Source: Pyropia yezoensis
Lineage: Eukaryota > Rhodophyta > Bangiophyceae > Bangiales > Bangiaceae
Assembly: GCA_009829735.1 (NCBI GenBank)
Contig: CM020618.1
Location: 13,622,568-13,686,567 of the forward strand
Direction of reading: 5' to 3'
Length of the DNA: 64,000 bases
Shown here: piece after piece, positions 1-11,671 of the stretch
Position numbering within the stretch: position 1 is the first letter of the stretch
Layout: every line of letters begins with the position of its first letter
Notes under the pieces: generated by a model
What the model saw: only the letters and a program-made list of their open reading frames with translations
What the model was told of the DNA's origin: nothing
Databases searched by the model: none
Translations under genes and position numbers: made by a program

Positions 1-3000
1 GGGACGGGGGCGCCGGCCTCCACTGCATCTCCTCCTCGTCTGCGCCAGTCGACGCTCACGCAAGCGGGCGCGACCGACGCCCTCAAGAGGCTCTCTGCCG
101 CACGTGGCGGCGCGCGTGGCGCGGCTGCGGCCGCACGTGGTGGCGCGCGTGGCGCGGCCACGGCCACGCGTGGCGGCGAGCGTGGCGCGGCTGCGGCCGC
201 ACGTGGCGGCGCGCGTGGCGCGGCCGCGGCCGCGCGTGGCGGTGCGCGTGGCGGCGCGCGTGGCGCGGCCGCGGCCGCGCGTGGCGGCACGCGTGGCGCG
301 GTCGCTCCCGCGGCGGAAAAGGTAAGCTCGTATGCATCTTTTTCTTCATCATGGCGCAGCGGTGCCCTTTGGCGTTCCTTGGCTTGGGTTGACGGTGTGA
401 CTCTTTTTTGTGTCGTGGTCGGTGGCCGCTTCTAACTTCCGTGTCCCCCGTGTTGTTTGTGCCCCACGCTCGTCCTGGTTGGTCGCCGCGTCTATCTCCC
501 GTGTCCCCTGAGTTGTTTGTGTGCCTCGCTCCAATGACTGTGCTGCACAGGCTGGAAAGAGAAAGATCGGACGGCAAGCGCAGGCTAGCAAGGAGGCGTC
601 AGGCAGTTGCTCGGTACGTTCGCGCAACCTGCGTGGCTCCTTTTGGCAGCACCTTTGTGTCATCTGCATTGCATATGAGCATTTGTCCTCTGTGATGCCT
701 CATGTGGTGTCAACTGGACCACATCTCACTCACATTGAGGCCCCATCTGGATTACCGTATCGCTTCTCAAACGACGTGTGTCCCCGCCCCCCTTGCATTC
801 TCATGATACGTACGTCGCAGTCATCTGCAGAGGATCCTGCACCTGCACCGAAGCGTCCAAAGTACGCTCCACAAGGCAAGAAGCGGCGGCGCTCGATGAG
901 GGAGACATTGCTCCGGGAGCTGGCACCTCCCGGCGACAGCGACGAGGATGGCGGGGACGACTCGGACGGGTCCGCCGCGGCGGCCCTAGAAGAGCGGGAC
1001 GCTGCGCAGGCGCGCGCCATGGAGGCCGCTGTGAAAGCCGCCGATGCCGCCAGGAAGGGAGTCCCGAGGGCGCCCGTTAGGCGGAAGGGGATGACCAAGG
1101 GTGCGCCCCAGGCTGCGCCGCCGCCTTCCACGAAGGGCAAAGGCAAGGGACCGGCTGCACCGAAGAAGGGCAAGAAACTGGCTCTTCTTGCCACGAACGC
1201 GTCGCGGACGGGTGAGGCGAGCAAGCCGACGAGGGCCCAAGGTGAGTTGGCCGGGCCGGCCCTGACGCTCGCCGTCCGCCGGGAGGTGACCGCGCGCACC
1301 ATCGCGCTCTTTAGCAATCCGCAGGACGCCGACGACGTCTTCTTGTGCAACGACGACGCGCGGGCCATGTACATTGCCAGCATCATGGCGGTGGCGCCGG
1401 CCAGCATGGAGCGGGCGGAAGAGTTGGCGCGTCAGGTGGCGGCGGTCAACGCGCGGCCGAAGAAGGAGGAGACCAGCAGCGCGACGCGCACGACGGACAT
1501 TCTGGGGCAATGTGCCCAGGCGCGGTCCACGGCGTACCACAGCTTGTGCACTTGGGTGGGTCGTCGTGGACTGCATGGTGGAGTACGAGTCGACGGAGGT
1601 GGACTACAGGGGCAACGACGAGAGCAAGCGCACGGCAGCCATCGGGACGTGGTGGCTGAAGGGGAGGCGCTACCTCAACACCAAGAGCGGGCGCGCTGCG
1701 CTGTACAACTTGTGCGCCGCGTACATCAATCGGTACGGTATGGAAGACGCCTACACGGACCAGTACCACAAGGGGCGTCGGGTGCTCAGCCTGTTGCTCG
1801 CCGTCATTGCCCTGATCGTCGCGAAGGTATGGACCGTGCCCCTATGTTGTGTGTGTGGGTGTGTGTGTGGATGTGTGTGTGTCGTGTGAACTTTGTCTCT
1901 GTCGTTGTATATCATGTCATTCGGCACCATCTGGCGCCATGCGTCATTGGACTGCATCTTACTCTGCATTGGGCTGCATCTGACCTGTCTTGGGCCCTCT
2001 GTTTTTCTTGGTGACTGCATCTCTCTGGCATGTGGTGTGATTGTGACTGCTGCAGATTCGGTCCCAGCTTCTCCTCGACGTCTACGGACTGTCGGCATTG
2101 AAGAAGATGATGGGAGGCCTGAACCCGTCGCACCGCGCGTACTTCTGTGAGGAGCTCACCGCGCTGCATGCCGCGGCTGTCAAGCCCGGCTGCCAGTGGG
2201 TCAAGCTGTTTGCCACCGACGTGAAGGAACCCTTCTGCGCGGCGGTGAAGGACCCAGACTCTACGCTGGGCACCACCACGAAGGTGGACAAGATCGGGCG
2301 GCGCACGCTTTACCACGGGGTCCAGTCCTCCTTGCAAGCCATCCTGAACCTGCTGAACGACGATAGCGACTCGGAGGAGTCTGACTTGTCGTCCGACGAT
2401 GACGTCGTCCACGTCGTCATCCCGGTGACGGCGACAGCGCCGTCATCTCGCGACGCGAAGCGCCGGGAGCGCCTCATGTCGGTGGCTCGGGTGGGGGGGG
2501 GGGGGGCAGCGGGGATGCCGGCAGTCAAGGCCGAGATCGTTGAACCCGGCGTTGCTCATGACTTCTCCTCGTGGTATTCGGTTTCTTCGGACGACTCCTA
2601 CGAGCAGGAGTCGGACGACTCCTACGTGAGGTTTGACGAGGGGGCCATGGAGGACGCCGAGTTTCTGGACTCGGAGCTGAGGATGGAGGACCTGAAGGAC
2701 CTCGACGCGTCGCACGATCATTTTGAGTATAGGTACACGAAGTTTGGTGGGTCTGATGGTGAGGAGGCAGGGGTGGAGAGGACGGAGAAGCGGCGGCGGA
2801 GGACGAGGACGAGGAGGTGGCGGAGGAGGAGGAGGACGGGGCGGAGGATAAGGGGGAGGAGGAGGAGGAGGGGGAGGAGGAGGAGGAGGGGGATGGGGAG
2901 GGGGAGAAGGAGGAGGAGGCGGAGGCGGAGGAGGAGGAGGAGGCGGAGGAGGTAGAGGAGGAGAAGGAGGCGGAAGAGGAGGAGGGGGAGGGGAGGAGGA

Positions 3001-3116
3001 TGAGGAGGGGCAGGAGGAGGGGGAGGAGGAGGAGGGGGAGGAGGAGGAGGAGGAGGGGGAGGAGGAGGAGGAGGGGAGGAGAAGGGCGAGGAGACGGAGG
3101 GTGACGGAGAGGCTTA
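1..3116 (+). pseudogene. Transposon accessory gene, copy 1 (3' part, frameshifted)
   Basis: Exons read from splice signals are <1..321, 551..613, 821..1826 and 2056..3116, with donors GTAAGC, GTACGT and GTATGG and CAG acceptors. The first exon encodes RGG/Ala-rich repeats. The second is a 21-residue basic exon. The third is a Lys-rich linker plus the conserved core (motif GNDESKRTAAIGTWWLKGRR). The fourth holds a second core segment (motif LNPSHRAYFCEELTALHAAA) and a Glu-rich tail ending EGDGEA. Compared with copies 2 and 3, two single bases are missing at about 1559-1576, shifting the frame inside the core. The Glu tail also contains homopolymer length changes. These may be sequencing errors or real decay. 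Function is unknown; see the copy 2 entry. Confidence 0.7.
109..300 (+). repeat. RGG-like coding tandem repeat
   Basis: Repeats built on GGCGCGCGTGGCGCGGC encode alternating RGGARGAAAAA-type segments in the accessory-gene frame. The same block recurs at 36598-36790 and 47779-47971. RGG-type tracts in other proteins often bind nucleic acid; that role here is inference. Confidence 0.7.
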
Positions 3117-3359
3117 AGAGAGCGACGCGGGCGAGAGCAGCAAGGGCACCACGTGACTCGCGTCGGTCTGTACTTGCTTCGTGCCCGCACCCGGCTTGGT
3201 GAGATACCACCCATGTGTACGCATGGCCTACATTTGGTGTGCGAAGGACTGCATTAGACGTCGTTTGGATGCATGATGCGATCACAATGTGGTTGAGGAG
3301 AACCCAGTTTGTTGATCAATAGCGGTCGACGGTCGGTAGCGTGGTTGAGAGGCTGAGCT

Positions 3360-5690
3360 GGTGATGAAGGCGGGGGGGGGGGGGGGGGGCGGGGGGGGGG
3401 GGGGGGGGCAAGCTCGATGGGGGGAGGGGGTGAAGTAGGGGTGTGGAGGGGGGGTACCGGCGGGTCCTGCCCCTGCATCCGCCGGATCCGCCGCCGCTGC
3501 TGCCCACGCCGGTTGCGGTTGCGGTCGTGGCGGCCTACCATGGCAGGGGGGGGGGGAGGCGCGACGTCCAGGCGGCGGTGTCGGAGGCGGCGTGGCGGAG
3601 GCGGCGTGGCGGAGGCGGCGTGGCGGAGGCGGCCGCGGCAGCCGGTTCGGCGGCGGCAGCGGCGGCGGCGGTATAGGACGCAGTGGCGGCGGCTGTGGCG
3701 AGGGTGTTGGACGCAGTGGCCGTGGCGGCGGTGGCGACGGCAGCTGGGCGGCGGTGGCGACGGTTGCGGTGGTGGTCGGGGCGGCGCCGCTGCCCAGGTT
3801 GGTAAACGGCGCCCCCGTGTCGACGGCGGCAAGGGGCACCACACTGGCCGGTGGGGGGGGGGGGGGGGGGTCAGGGAGGCGGTCGGGGGCGGGGGGCGGC
3901 GGCCTTGCGGGCTGGGCCCCCGGCTCCCCCCCCGGCTGGCCCCCCGCGGACGGGGGCGGGCCGCCGGGGGGGTGGGGCGCGGCGGCGGCCTGCCGCGGGG
4001 CGGGGGGGCGGGCGGCGGCGGCCTTTCCGGCTGGCGCACCGACCGGCGAGAAAGGGAGCGGGGCGACGCGCTCGAGAGGCTGGGATTGCGGCAAGGTATG
4101 GCCGACGGCCGCCCCTCTGCCCACCGCCATCCTTTGTGGTGGCGGTGCCACTAGCGGCGGCGGCGACGGCCGCGCTCTTGCCCTTCGCACCTCCCTTTGC
4201 TCTCCGCTCGCTTGTGCCCCGCCCCGCCCTCCTCTTTCTCCCCCACCTTCCCCCCCCCCCCCCCCCACCCCCCCCCCCCTTTGCTCCCCCCCCCCCCCCC
4301 CCCGCTCGCCAACCTTGCCGCAACTGCCGCTGGGGGGGGCAGGCCGACGACGCTGGTGTGAAGGCGCCCGCGGGGAGGGGGTGCGGCCAGAGGAGCACGG
4401 CGGGGCGCCGCGGTGGCGCGCACCGACCGGCGAGGATGGGAGCGGGGCGACGCGCTCGAGCGGCTGGGATGGCGGCAAGGTATGGCCGACGGCCGCCTCG
4501 CTGCCCACCGCCATCCTTTGTTGTGGCGGTGCCACTAGCGGCGGCGGCGACGGCCGCGCTCCGCCAACCGCCACCGCCGCATCCCCCCCCCCCCCCCCCC
4601 CCCCCCACACCCCGGCGCCACCGCCGCCCCCCCCACCCCCCTGCCGCCTTCTCCACGCCCCGGCGACCGCGCCGGCGGCGGCGGCACTGGCGGCAACGGC
4701 GACGGCCACTCTCCGCCAACCGCCGCCGCCGCCTCCCCCCCGCCCCCCCCGCCCCCTCCACCCCCCGGCAGCCGCGCCGGCTGCGGAGCCGGTCCGTCAC
4801 CCCCGCCGACGCGGTGGCGGCGGTGGCGGCGGTGGCGACGGAGGCGCGTGGCGGTGGCAGCACGCCATCGCTGCGCGCCGCACTGGCGGCAGCGGCGACG
4901 GCCGCGATCGGCGGGGGCGGCACTGGCGGCGGCGGTGGCATTGGCGGCGGCGGCGACGGCCGCGCCCGGCGGCGGCGGCACTGGCGGCGGCGGTGGCATT
5001 GGCGGCAATGGCGACGGCCGCGCCCGGCGGCGACGGCACTGGCCGCGGTGGCGACGGCCGCGCCCGGCGGCGGCGGCATTGGCGGCGGCGGCGACGTCCG
5101 GGCCCTGCGGCGGCGGCACTGGCGGCAGCGGCACTGGCGGCGGCGGCGGCGGCTCGGCTCCACCAAACGCGACCGCCGCCTCCCCCCCCCACCCCGCCCC
5201 TCCCACCCCCTGGCGGCCGCGCCGGCGGCGGCGACATTGGCGGCGGCGGCGACGGCCGCGCCCGGTGGCGGCGGCACTGGCGGCGGCCGCGACGGCCGCG
5301 TTTGGTGGCAGCCGCACTGGCGGCGGCCGCGACGGCCGCGCTTCGCCAAACGCCACGCAAACGCGGCCGCGCTTCGCCAATGGCTATCTCCGCCCCCCCC
5401 CTACCCGCCCCCTCCACCCCTCGGGGGCCGCGCCGGTGCTGCGGAGCCGGTCCGTCACCCCAGCCGACGCGGTGGCGGCGGTTGCGGCGGCGGCGAGGGA
5501 GGCGCGTGGCGGTGACAGCCCGCCACCGCTGCGCGCAGCCGCCACGCCGTCAGAGTCAGAGGGGGGGAGCGAGGCGGACGCGCGCAGCAGCGGTGACGAT
5601 CCGCCGAGGGACACGGACACAGACGTCCGACGGCGGCGGCCATGGCGGTCATTGCCGCACGTACTGACACGTCGTCTGCTCTCTTCTTTT
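3360..5690. repeat. GC-rich minisatellite block inside the transposon (copy 1)
   Basis: The block begins with G homopolymers. GGC/GCC-rich tandem repeats follow, with C homopolymers at about 4252-4305 and 4580-4607. From about 4900 to 5340 the units have the form GGCGGCACTGGCGGCGGCGG followed by GACGGCCGCGCCC. Long ORFs are open on both strands with Ala/Arg/Pro/Gly composition only, so openness reflects GC content. I cannot show a gene here. The equivalent block in copy 3 is 51030-53390. The patch at 3880-4010 differs in sequence from 51555-51630, although both flanks are near identical. Confidence 0.65.
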
Positions 5691-6416
5691 TCTGTTCCAT
5701 GTGTTTGTTTATGATCGGTCGGCTGACGGTTTTCTGCGCACGCTAATCAAGAGACCTCTGTGAGGCTTGCGCATGCTTGGTCATTTAATGACGGGGGCGC
5801 AGCGCAGGTGGACCACGGCTGTCCTGGGCTGAGATGGCATCCAGATGAGCGATAAATGCGGTCTGATTTGAATTACCTTGGCCGATGCGCGCCCGTCACT
5901 CGCCCCCGCCCGTCTCGCCCGGAGCCCCAGCACCGCGGGCCAGCAATGGCCACGGCAGCGTGACCCGACACGACAGTGACCCGTGTCTGAGACGCCGTGT
6001 CTGTCCGGCCGACACGGGCACAACACACAGCTGGCTAATGCTCGTTAGGCGTACGAGTGGCCCGCCTGGATGACGACTCTAGTCGATCTGCGTAACATTG
6101 ACGCAAGCAACAACAAGTGGCGGTAAGTTCTTTCAAGTCAAGGTAACCGGAAGATGGCTGAACAAGATTTGGCGAGCCATTGAGGCTTGATTTAAGTAGT
6201 AAAACAATGAGTATAATTCAAACAAATTATATTTCCCGTCGCCTCGGCCGGTTAAACCGATGACATGTGTTCGTATTAATTCTGTACATCTGGACCAGCA
6301 TCTTACTGCATCTACTGGAAATGCATGTAGAGCTCAAAAAAATGGCAAGGTCTGCGAGATGAAGCCTAGGTCATGTCAGATGCGGCTGAGATGGGGTGGG
6401 CACGGAGGCCGACGAT
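5691..6416. repeat. Right end of the Plavaka/KDZ-like element (copy 1), with terminal inverted repeat
   Basis: This is a lower-GC, non-coding subterminal region. It has several CATCT-type motifs (6288-6318) and ends GGTGGGCACGGAGGCCGAC at about 6395-6413. Read on the minus strand the end is ATCGTCGGCCTCCGTGCCC. It matches ATCGTCGGCAGCCGCGCCC at 28630 at 19 of 22 bases over the first 22, as expected of an inverted terminal repeat. Confidence 0.6.
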
Positions 6417-7665
6417 TGGTCCTTGCTGCCAGCGCTTTGCGCATATCTACCATGTTGCTAGCACGCGCCTGACGGGGAATATGAACGAGGAGTCTGTGCT
6501 GCGCGCGGCGCGGTGTTTGTACACGTCCACGAGTGCCTACTCTGCCGAGCAGAAGGACGTGGACTACGAGAAGGTGCTGAAGGAGCAAGGCAAGAGTGCG
6601 CCGGTGCGCCGTGCGCGCCTCGTGCCAGAGAATTGGCAACCGCGCTGGCAGGTGTTGCGTGGTATGGACAAGTGGAGCGGCGCGTCCGCCAGCCCTGAGA
6701 TGGAACGCCTGTTCATTGACGATGCTGAGGACGTGGACGAGTCGGACTACGACACTGAGTCTCAGAGTGCACCCGCCGACGGCGGCCAAGACAAAGGCAA
6801 GGGAAAAGGCAAGCGCAAGCGGGAGGAGTACGACGGGCTCCAAGGCCGGCCCTTGGGGCGGCAAGCTGCGAAGCGCGCAGCGCACGTGGAGAAGAAGGAG
6901 GATGCATTTGAGGCCTCCCTGAACACATCAAACAAGGCCATGCTGAGCGTAGCGGACTCCATGGCAAAGAAGGCAGCCCTGGCCGAGGCTTCGTACCGTC
7001 TGGAGAGCCGTAAGGTGGCCATCGACTTCTTCTCGCGCCCTGAGAACAGGGGCACGCCGTAGGGGATCGCGTTCCGCTCCATGATGCTGAAGCTGGCGGT
7101 GGACCTGGGGAGGGCGTCGGCGGAGACCGTCCTCGCCGAGCGCGCTGAGAGTCAGGGAGCTGGTGTCGTCGCGCCGTCGTCAGACAGCACGCCGGCGCGT
7201 ACCGGCACGGGGAGTGCAACCGCGGCTGGCAGTTCTGGCCCAAGACGGGGCGAGCGGCCACCTTCACGGGGGACGCGCTCAATGGCCACTAAAGTGGCGA
7301 AAGCCCAGGACGCCATCGACGCCCTGGATGTGGACCCGCCTGTGACAACCCCCCACACTGCTGCAGCGGGAGCTGCTTCTGGAACCGCCCCTGTACCTGC
7401 AGCGAATGCTGGAGGACGTGCTGAGGGCGCACGCCGTGGGAGTGGGCGGTCGGTAGAGGGTGATGTAGCTGAGGACGACGAGGTGGACTTCGACGTCGTC
7501 AATGTCGACGCTTCAGACGTCGATGGTGAGGACAGTGTTGAGCGCGCTGCGATTGTCCTGAGTGGCCACCCTGATGATGATGAGGGCGACGACGGCGACG
7601 ACGACGATGACGAAGAGGAAGGGGACGGGGATGGGGTCGCGGACGTGGACGGGGAGGAGTCGTAG
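6417..7665 (+). pseudogene. PIF/Harbinger Myb/SANT partner protein, C-terminal half
   Basis: The reading frame opens directly at the transposon terminus with IGPCCQRFAHIY, then SGNMNEE-like and LEKREK-like segments. This is the second half of the Myb/SANT (NAM-associated) protein that accompanies plant-type PIF/Harbinger transposases. Typical relatives read RWxxIxxCCxKF, and here the I-to-F spacing is exactly that. A basic GRPLGRQAAKRAAHVEKKE stretch follows, then a helical segment and an Asp/Glu-rich tail ending at 7665. One in-frame TAG at 7060-7062 interrupts it. The N-terminal half is missing here; a matching one ends at 28590. The neighbouring Harbinger transposase is convergent, as in a PIF element. 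Confidence 0.75.
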
Positions 7666-7959
7666 CGCGCTATTGCGCGGTCTGAGCTGGCGGCCTCGTT
7701 TGCGTACGTGCTGTAGTAGCAGTAGATGTAGTGGTAGTAGTAGTTGTTTTAGTGGTTGCCTAAGCTGCGTCGTAGTGTAGGGTAGGCGTACGTCATGCTT
7801 TTTTTTTTTTCCCGGGCTTCATCGCCGGGTTTTTTTTTTCCCACTGGAACAACGTGTCTGTGCACTCCGATGATGCAGCCATCGGCCCTCACAAACACCC
7901 ATCCAAACCGCCAAGTCGTTGTCCTCCACTCTCCCTGTCGTTGTCATCCCCTCCATCCC
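7666..7959. other. Intergenic stretch
   Basis: Short non-coding spacer with a GTAGTAGTAG-like run near 7713-7745 and two T homopolymers (7799-7811 and 7830-7839). No gene seen. Confidence 0.5.
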
Positions 7960-8960
7960 ATCACAGCCTCCCCGGCGCCGCGCAGGCTAACGCCACCACA
8001 AGAGCGGCGACCAGGTCCTTGTTGCCCCCCCCCTGCGCCGCACAGACAATCTTCACCGCAATCGCGGCGGCCAGGTCCTTGTCCCCCCCCCCCAGCACGG
8101 CGCGGGAAAGCGCCGCGGAGAAAGCGGCGGGCACGCCTTTGCCCCCCCCCCCCATCCCGGCGCAGAAAACCGCCACGGCAAAAGCGGCGTCCAGGTCCTT
8201 GTCCCCCCCCCCAGCCCGACGCAGACAAACGGCGCGGCAAAACCGGCGGCCAGGTCCTTGTCCCCCCGCCCACCAGCTCCGCGCAGAAAAATCGCCGCGG
8301 CAAAAGCGGCGGCCACGCCTTTGCCCCCCCCCCCCATCCCGGCGCAGAAAATCGCCCAGGCAAAAGCGGCGGCCAGGTCCTTGTCCCCTCCTCCCCAGCA
8401 CGGGGCAGGAAAACACAGAGGCAAAAGCGGCGGCCACGCCGTTGCCCCCCCCCCCAAGCACAGCGCAGAAAGACGCCACCTCAAGAGCGGCGACCAGGTC
8501 CTTGTTTCCCCGCCCCTGCGCCGCACAGACAAACGTCACCGCAATCGCGGCGGCCAGGTCCTGGTCCCCCGCCCCCCCGCGCCGCACAGGCAAGCGCCAC
8601 GGAAAAAGCGGGGTCCAGGTCCTTGTCTTCCTCCCTTGCCGGCGCCGCACCGACAAACGCCACCGCAATCGCGGCGGCCACGTCCTTCTCCCCCCCCCCC
8701 CCCCCAGCGCCGCACAGACAAATGCCACCGCAAACGCAGACGCCAGGTCGTTGTCCCCCCCCCCCCCCGAGCGCCGCACCGCCAACGCCGCGGCAAACTC
8801 AGCGGCCAGGTCGTTGTCCCCCCCCCACGTAGCGCCCCACCGACAAACGCCGCGGCAAACCCGGCGGCCAGGCACCTGTCCCCCTCCCCCCGGCGGCGCC
8901 AACCAGCGCCGCCGAAAGCGCCACCGCCAGGTCCTTGTCCCCCTCTCCGGTGGTTCGAAC
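7960..8960. repeat. Minisatellite of about 60-bp units
   Basis: About 15-17 imperfect direct repeats of roughly 58-62 bp. Each carries a core like GCGGCGGCCAGGTCCTTGTC, then a run of 8-14 C, then a CGCCGCACAGACAAACGCC-like start. ORFs are open in several frames because the unit is GC-rich. It lies between the convergent partner-gene half and the Harbinger transposase, so it is probably internal to that element. Confidence 0.85.
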
Positions 8961-9154
8961 CAGAACCGCGGCTGCCACCACAGCCGCGCTGTCGTCACCG
9001 CCGCGCCTCGCCAACAGGCGCCGCCGCGAAAACCGACACCACGTCGTCCCCCCCCGCACCGACGTGGGCTCAAGGAGTCCTCAAATTTTGTTGCGCTGCA
9101 GTGATGGAAATGAATAGGAGGAATACGCAAACAAAACAAGGGCGTGGGGTTTAT

Positions 9155-10930
9155 CTACTGATAGGGATGGAGGAAGCGGTCGCGGTGCTGCCAGACGTGC
9201 TCGGTGAGGCAGCCCTTCAGCGCCGCATGCACGTCCCTGTCCGTTGTGTTGGACCAGGACATGAGCACCTGGAGCAACAACCCCTCCGCCGGATCGCCGG
9301 CCGGGGTGTGCGCTTGACCCGGTCCGGCTCCGACCCCGAGTGCCCCAGCACCGCCGACCCCGCCCCCTCCCCCTCCATCAGCTGCCCCTCCACCTCCGGG
9401 GGCACCTCCGCCGCTGCTACCCATTCCCCCCCCACCTCCAGGTGCGCTCCCACCACCCCCACCGCTGCCACCCCCTCTCCCACCACCTCCAGTTGCACCC
9501 CCACCTCCGCCACCCCTTCCCACTTCATCCGCTCCCCCTGCCACGCCACCCACTCCCTCTTCCACTCCACCCGGTTCTTCCCCAACTCCACCCGGCGCAC
9601 CTGCAATTACAGCTGCACCTCTATCGCCACCGTCTGCACGTCCTCCACCGCGTTGAGACTGTGGGGCGGCTCCGTCATGTCAGCCACCTCCAGAGCCGCT
9701 TCCACCGCCGTCTGCTCCATCAACGCTTCCGCCGCCATCTCCTCCATCGCCGCTCTCCATGCCCTCACCTTCCCCCACATCTGGTCCTCCCTGTCCATAC
9801 CCTGGGCGAGAGCGCGACACGTACCTATCACGGCGCTGCTCAGTAACCATGTTGTGCAAAATGGCAATCGCCTTGGCGGTACAGATTAGGTTAGACACAG
9901 AGTGGGCACGGGCAGGGTACAGAGCTACATTAAAGCGGCGCGTCAGTACGGCGTAGAGACGCTCAACGTCCTTCCGTAACGCCTCTTGCAGGCGGTTAAA
10001 AGCACGCTCTTTGTCAGTGGAAGGCTCTGCATGCGGCGACATGAGGAAAGCATAGCGCGGGTATATCCCGTCCACGAGGTCATAAGGCATGCGGAAGCGG
10101 GTCCCATTCACAGAAAAAGACAGCCCAGACGGGGGCCAACGCCCCTGGGTCACCTTGGTCATGAGCGGGCTGTGCGCAAGCACATTGAGGTCATTATTGC
10201 TGCCAGGTGCCCCGGCGTAGATGTGCCAGATCCACATGTCTTCATCACAGACGGTCTCCAGCACGACCGTGCGCTTCCCGTGCCGGTCCTGGTACATGCC
10301 GGCGTGTGCAGTGGGGCATGTGCTCCACTCCCAGTGGGAGCAGTCCAGACTGCCAATACATCCTGGCTGGCTCCTCTCAGCGTTGCGACGCATGATGCGC
10401 CTCAGGTCCTCCAAGGTCGGCGCCCGCAAGTACTCGTCCTGGTATGTGCGCAGAATAAAGGCCACCAGCCGATTGGTTGCCAAGGAGATCGTCGTCTTGC
10501 TCAACGCGACATACTCGTCGCCGCGGTCCATGCACTCCCCATATGCAAGAACACGAAAGGCGCCAATAAGCTTTTGCAGGGGGTGGGCTTGTGGCCGGCC
10601 GGTGGCGCTTGGTCGCTGCTGCCACCAGGGCTCAGTCTTGATGGCGTTGTAGATACGGGAGAAGACAATACGCGGCACACGGAAGCGCCGCTCGAAGTCC
10701 TTCTCATCGTACACGGGCTCCTGCCCGTCCAATCCAAAGTAATGCTCGCGTATGCGCCGCACCGCATCAGAAAAGTCGCGACGTTTGTTGCCGCGCCGGC
10801 CGGGGATGGAGCCCCGGCGCCTGCGATAAATGCGCGACCTCAAGACGCGCAGATGTAGCAAGCGCAGTGTGGTCATGTGTCGGTGGGTGGCGAGGGCGAC
10901 GATAGCGTCCTCGTCATCGTCTGAGTCCAT
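9155..10930 (-). CDS. PIF/Harbinger transposase (DDE_Tnp_4 type)
   Basis: DDE nuclease that would cut and rejoin a PIF/Harbinger element. The start is taken at ATG 10930 (MDSDDDED), since upstream codons look like an intron 3' end (TTTTTTCCTAG near 10954). The triad is visible: D196 in GSLDCSHWEW, D247 in PGSNNDLNVL and E323 in LRKDVERL. The flanking motifs CPTAHAGMYQ and RTVVLETVCDEDMWIWH are typical of plant-type PIF. After the ILHNM segment the frame becomes Gly-rich and stops at 9680. The family-typical end, NTTDRDVHAALKGCLTEHVWQH, lies further on in the same frame, ending at 9155. Between them a coiled-coil-like ORF occupies another frame (9867-9217). An unrecognised intron or frame damage is likely in the last 500 bases. 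Confidence 0.85.
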
Positions 10931-11171
10931 GGGCGCTCCCTGCCTAAGAGGTCTAGGAAAAAATACAGTCAACACACAAACAATCAAAACGCAACACAGA
11001 CCGGAAAGACATCGGAAAAAAGATGGGCACGACGCAAAAAGAGGCACAGACGTGTCAGTACCCAGCGCGCAAGGACACACTGCTGCACAGCCGCCTCATC
11101 AACCAGGAAGAATAAAAGCGCACTCGCACGGCCCACGCGCGGCAGAGGGAGGCGGTGCACGTACAGGCGTG

Positions 11172-11671
11172 NNNNNNNNNNNNNNNNNNNNNNNNNNNNN
11201 NNNNNNNNNNNNNNNNNNNNNNNNNNNNNNNNNNNNNNNNNNNNNNNNNNNNNNNNNNNNNNNNNNNNNNNNNNNNNNNNNNNNNNNNNNNNNNNNNNNN
11301 NNNNNNNNNNNNNNNNNNNNNNNNNNNNNNNNNNNNNNNNNNNNNNNNNNNNNNNNNNNNNNNNNNNNNNNNNNNNNNNNNNNNNNNNNNNNNNNNNNNN
11401 NNNNNNNNNNNNNNNNNNNNNNNNNNNNNNNNNNNNNNNNNNNNNNNNNNNNNNNNNNNNNNNNNNNNNNNNNNNNNNNNNNNNNNNNNNNNNNNNNNNN
11501 NNNNNNNNNNNNNNNNNNNNNNNNNNNNNNNNNNNNNNNNNNNNNNNNNNNNNNNNNNNNNNNNNNNNNNNNNNNNNNNNNNNNNNNNNNNNNNNNNNNN
11601 NNNNNNNNNNNNNNNNNNNNNNNNNNNNNNNNNNNNNNNNNNNNNNNNNNNNNNNNNNNNNNNNNNNNNNN
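11172..11671. other. Assembly gap (500 N)
   Basis: Exactly 500 N, a placeholder length. The upstream exon or left end of the Harbinger element could be hidden here. Confidence 0.99.

Larger units (their letters stand above)
1..6416 (+). mobile_element. Plavaka/KDZ-like DNA transposon, copy 1 (right part only)
   Basis: This stretch matches 36489-40014 (copy 2) and about 47680-54102 (copy 3) almost base for base, so it is the right part of the same large element; its left part lies outside the window. It holds the 3' part of the accessory gene, the GC-rich minisatellite block and the AT-richer right end. Homology with copy 3 stops abruptly after GAGGCCGACGAT: copy 1 continues TGGTCCTT and copy 3 continues CCAGCCAT. 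That fixes the right terminus at about 6416. The family is assigned from the transposase in copies 2 and 3, which this fragment does not contain. Confidence 0.85.

Noticed and set aside
3592-5667. Long plus ORF (about 690 residues) in the GC-rich block, also at 51263-53353
   Set aside because: No domain, opposite strand equally open, built from GGC repeats and homopolymers; openness is explained by lack of A/T.
8944-8956. GGTTCGAACC as a tRNA B box
   Set aside because: Lies in the minisatellite; no A box, acceptor stem or anticodon arm around it.
7960-8960. CRISPR-like array
   Set aside because: Units are continuous imperfect repeats without distinct spacers, in a eukaryotic setting.
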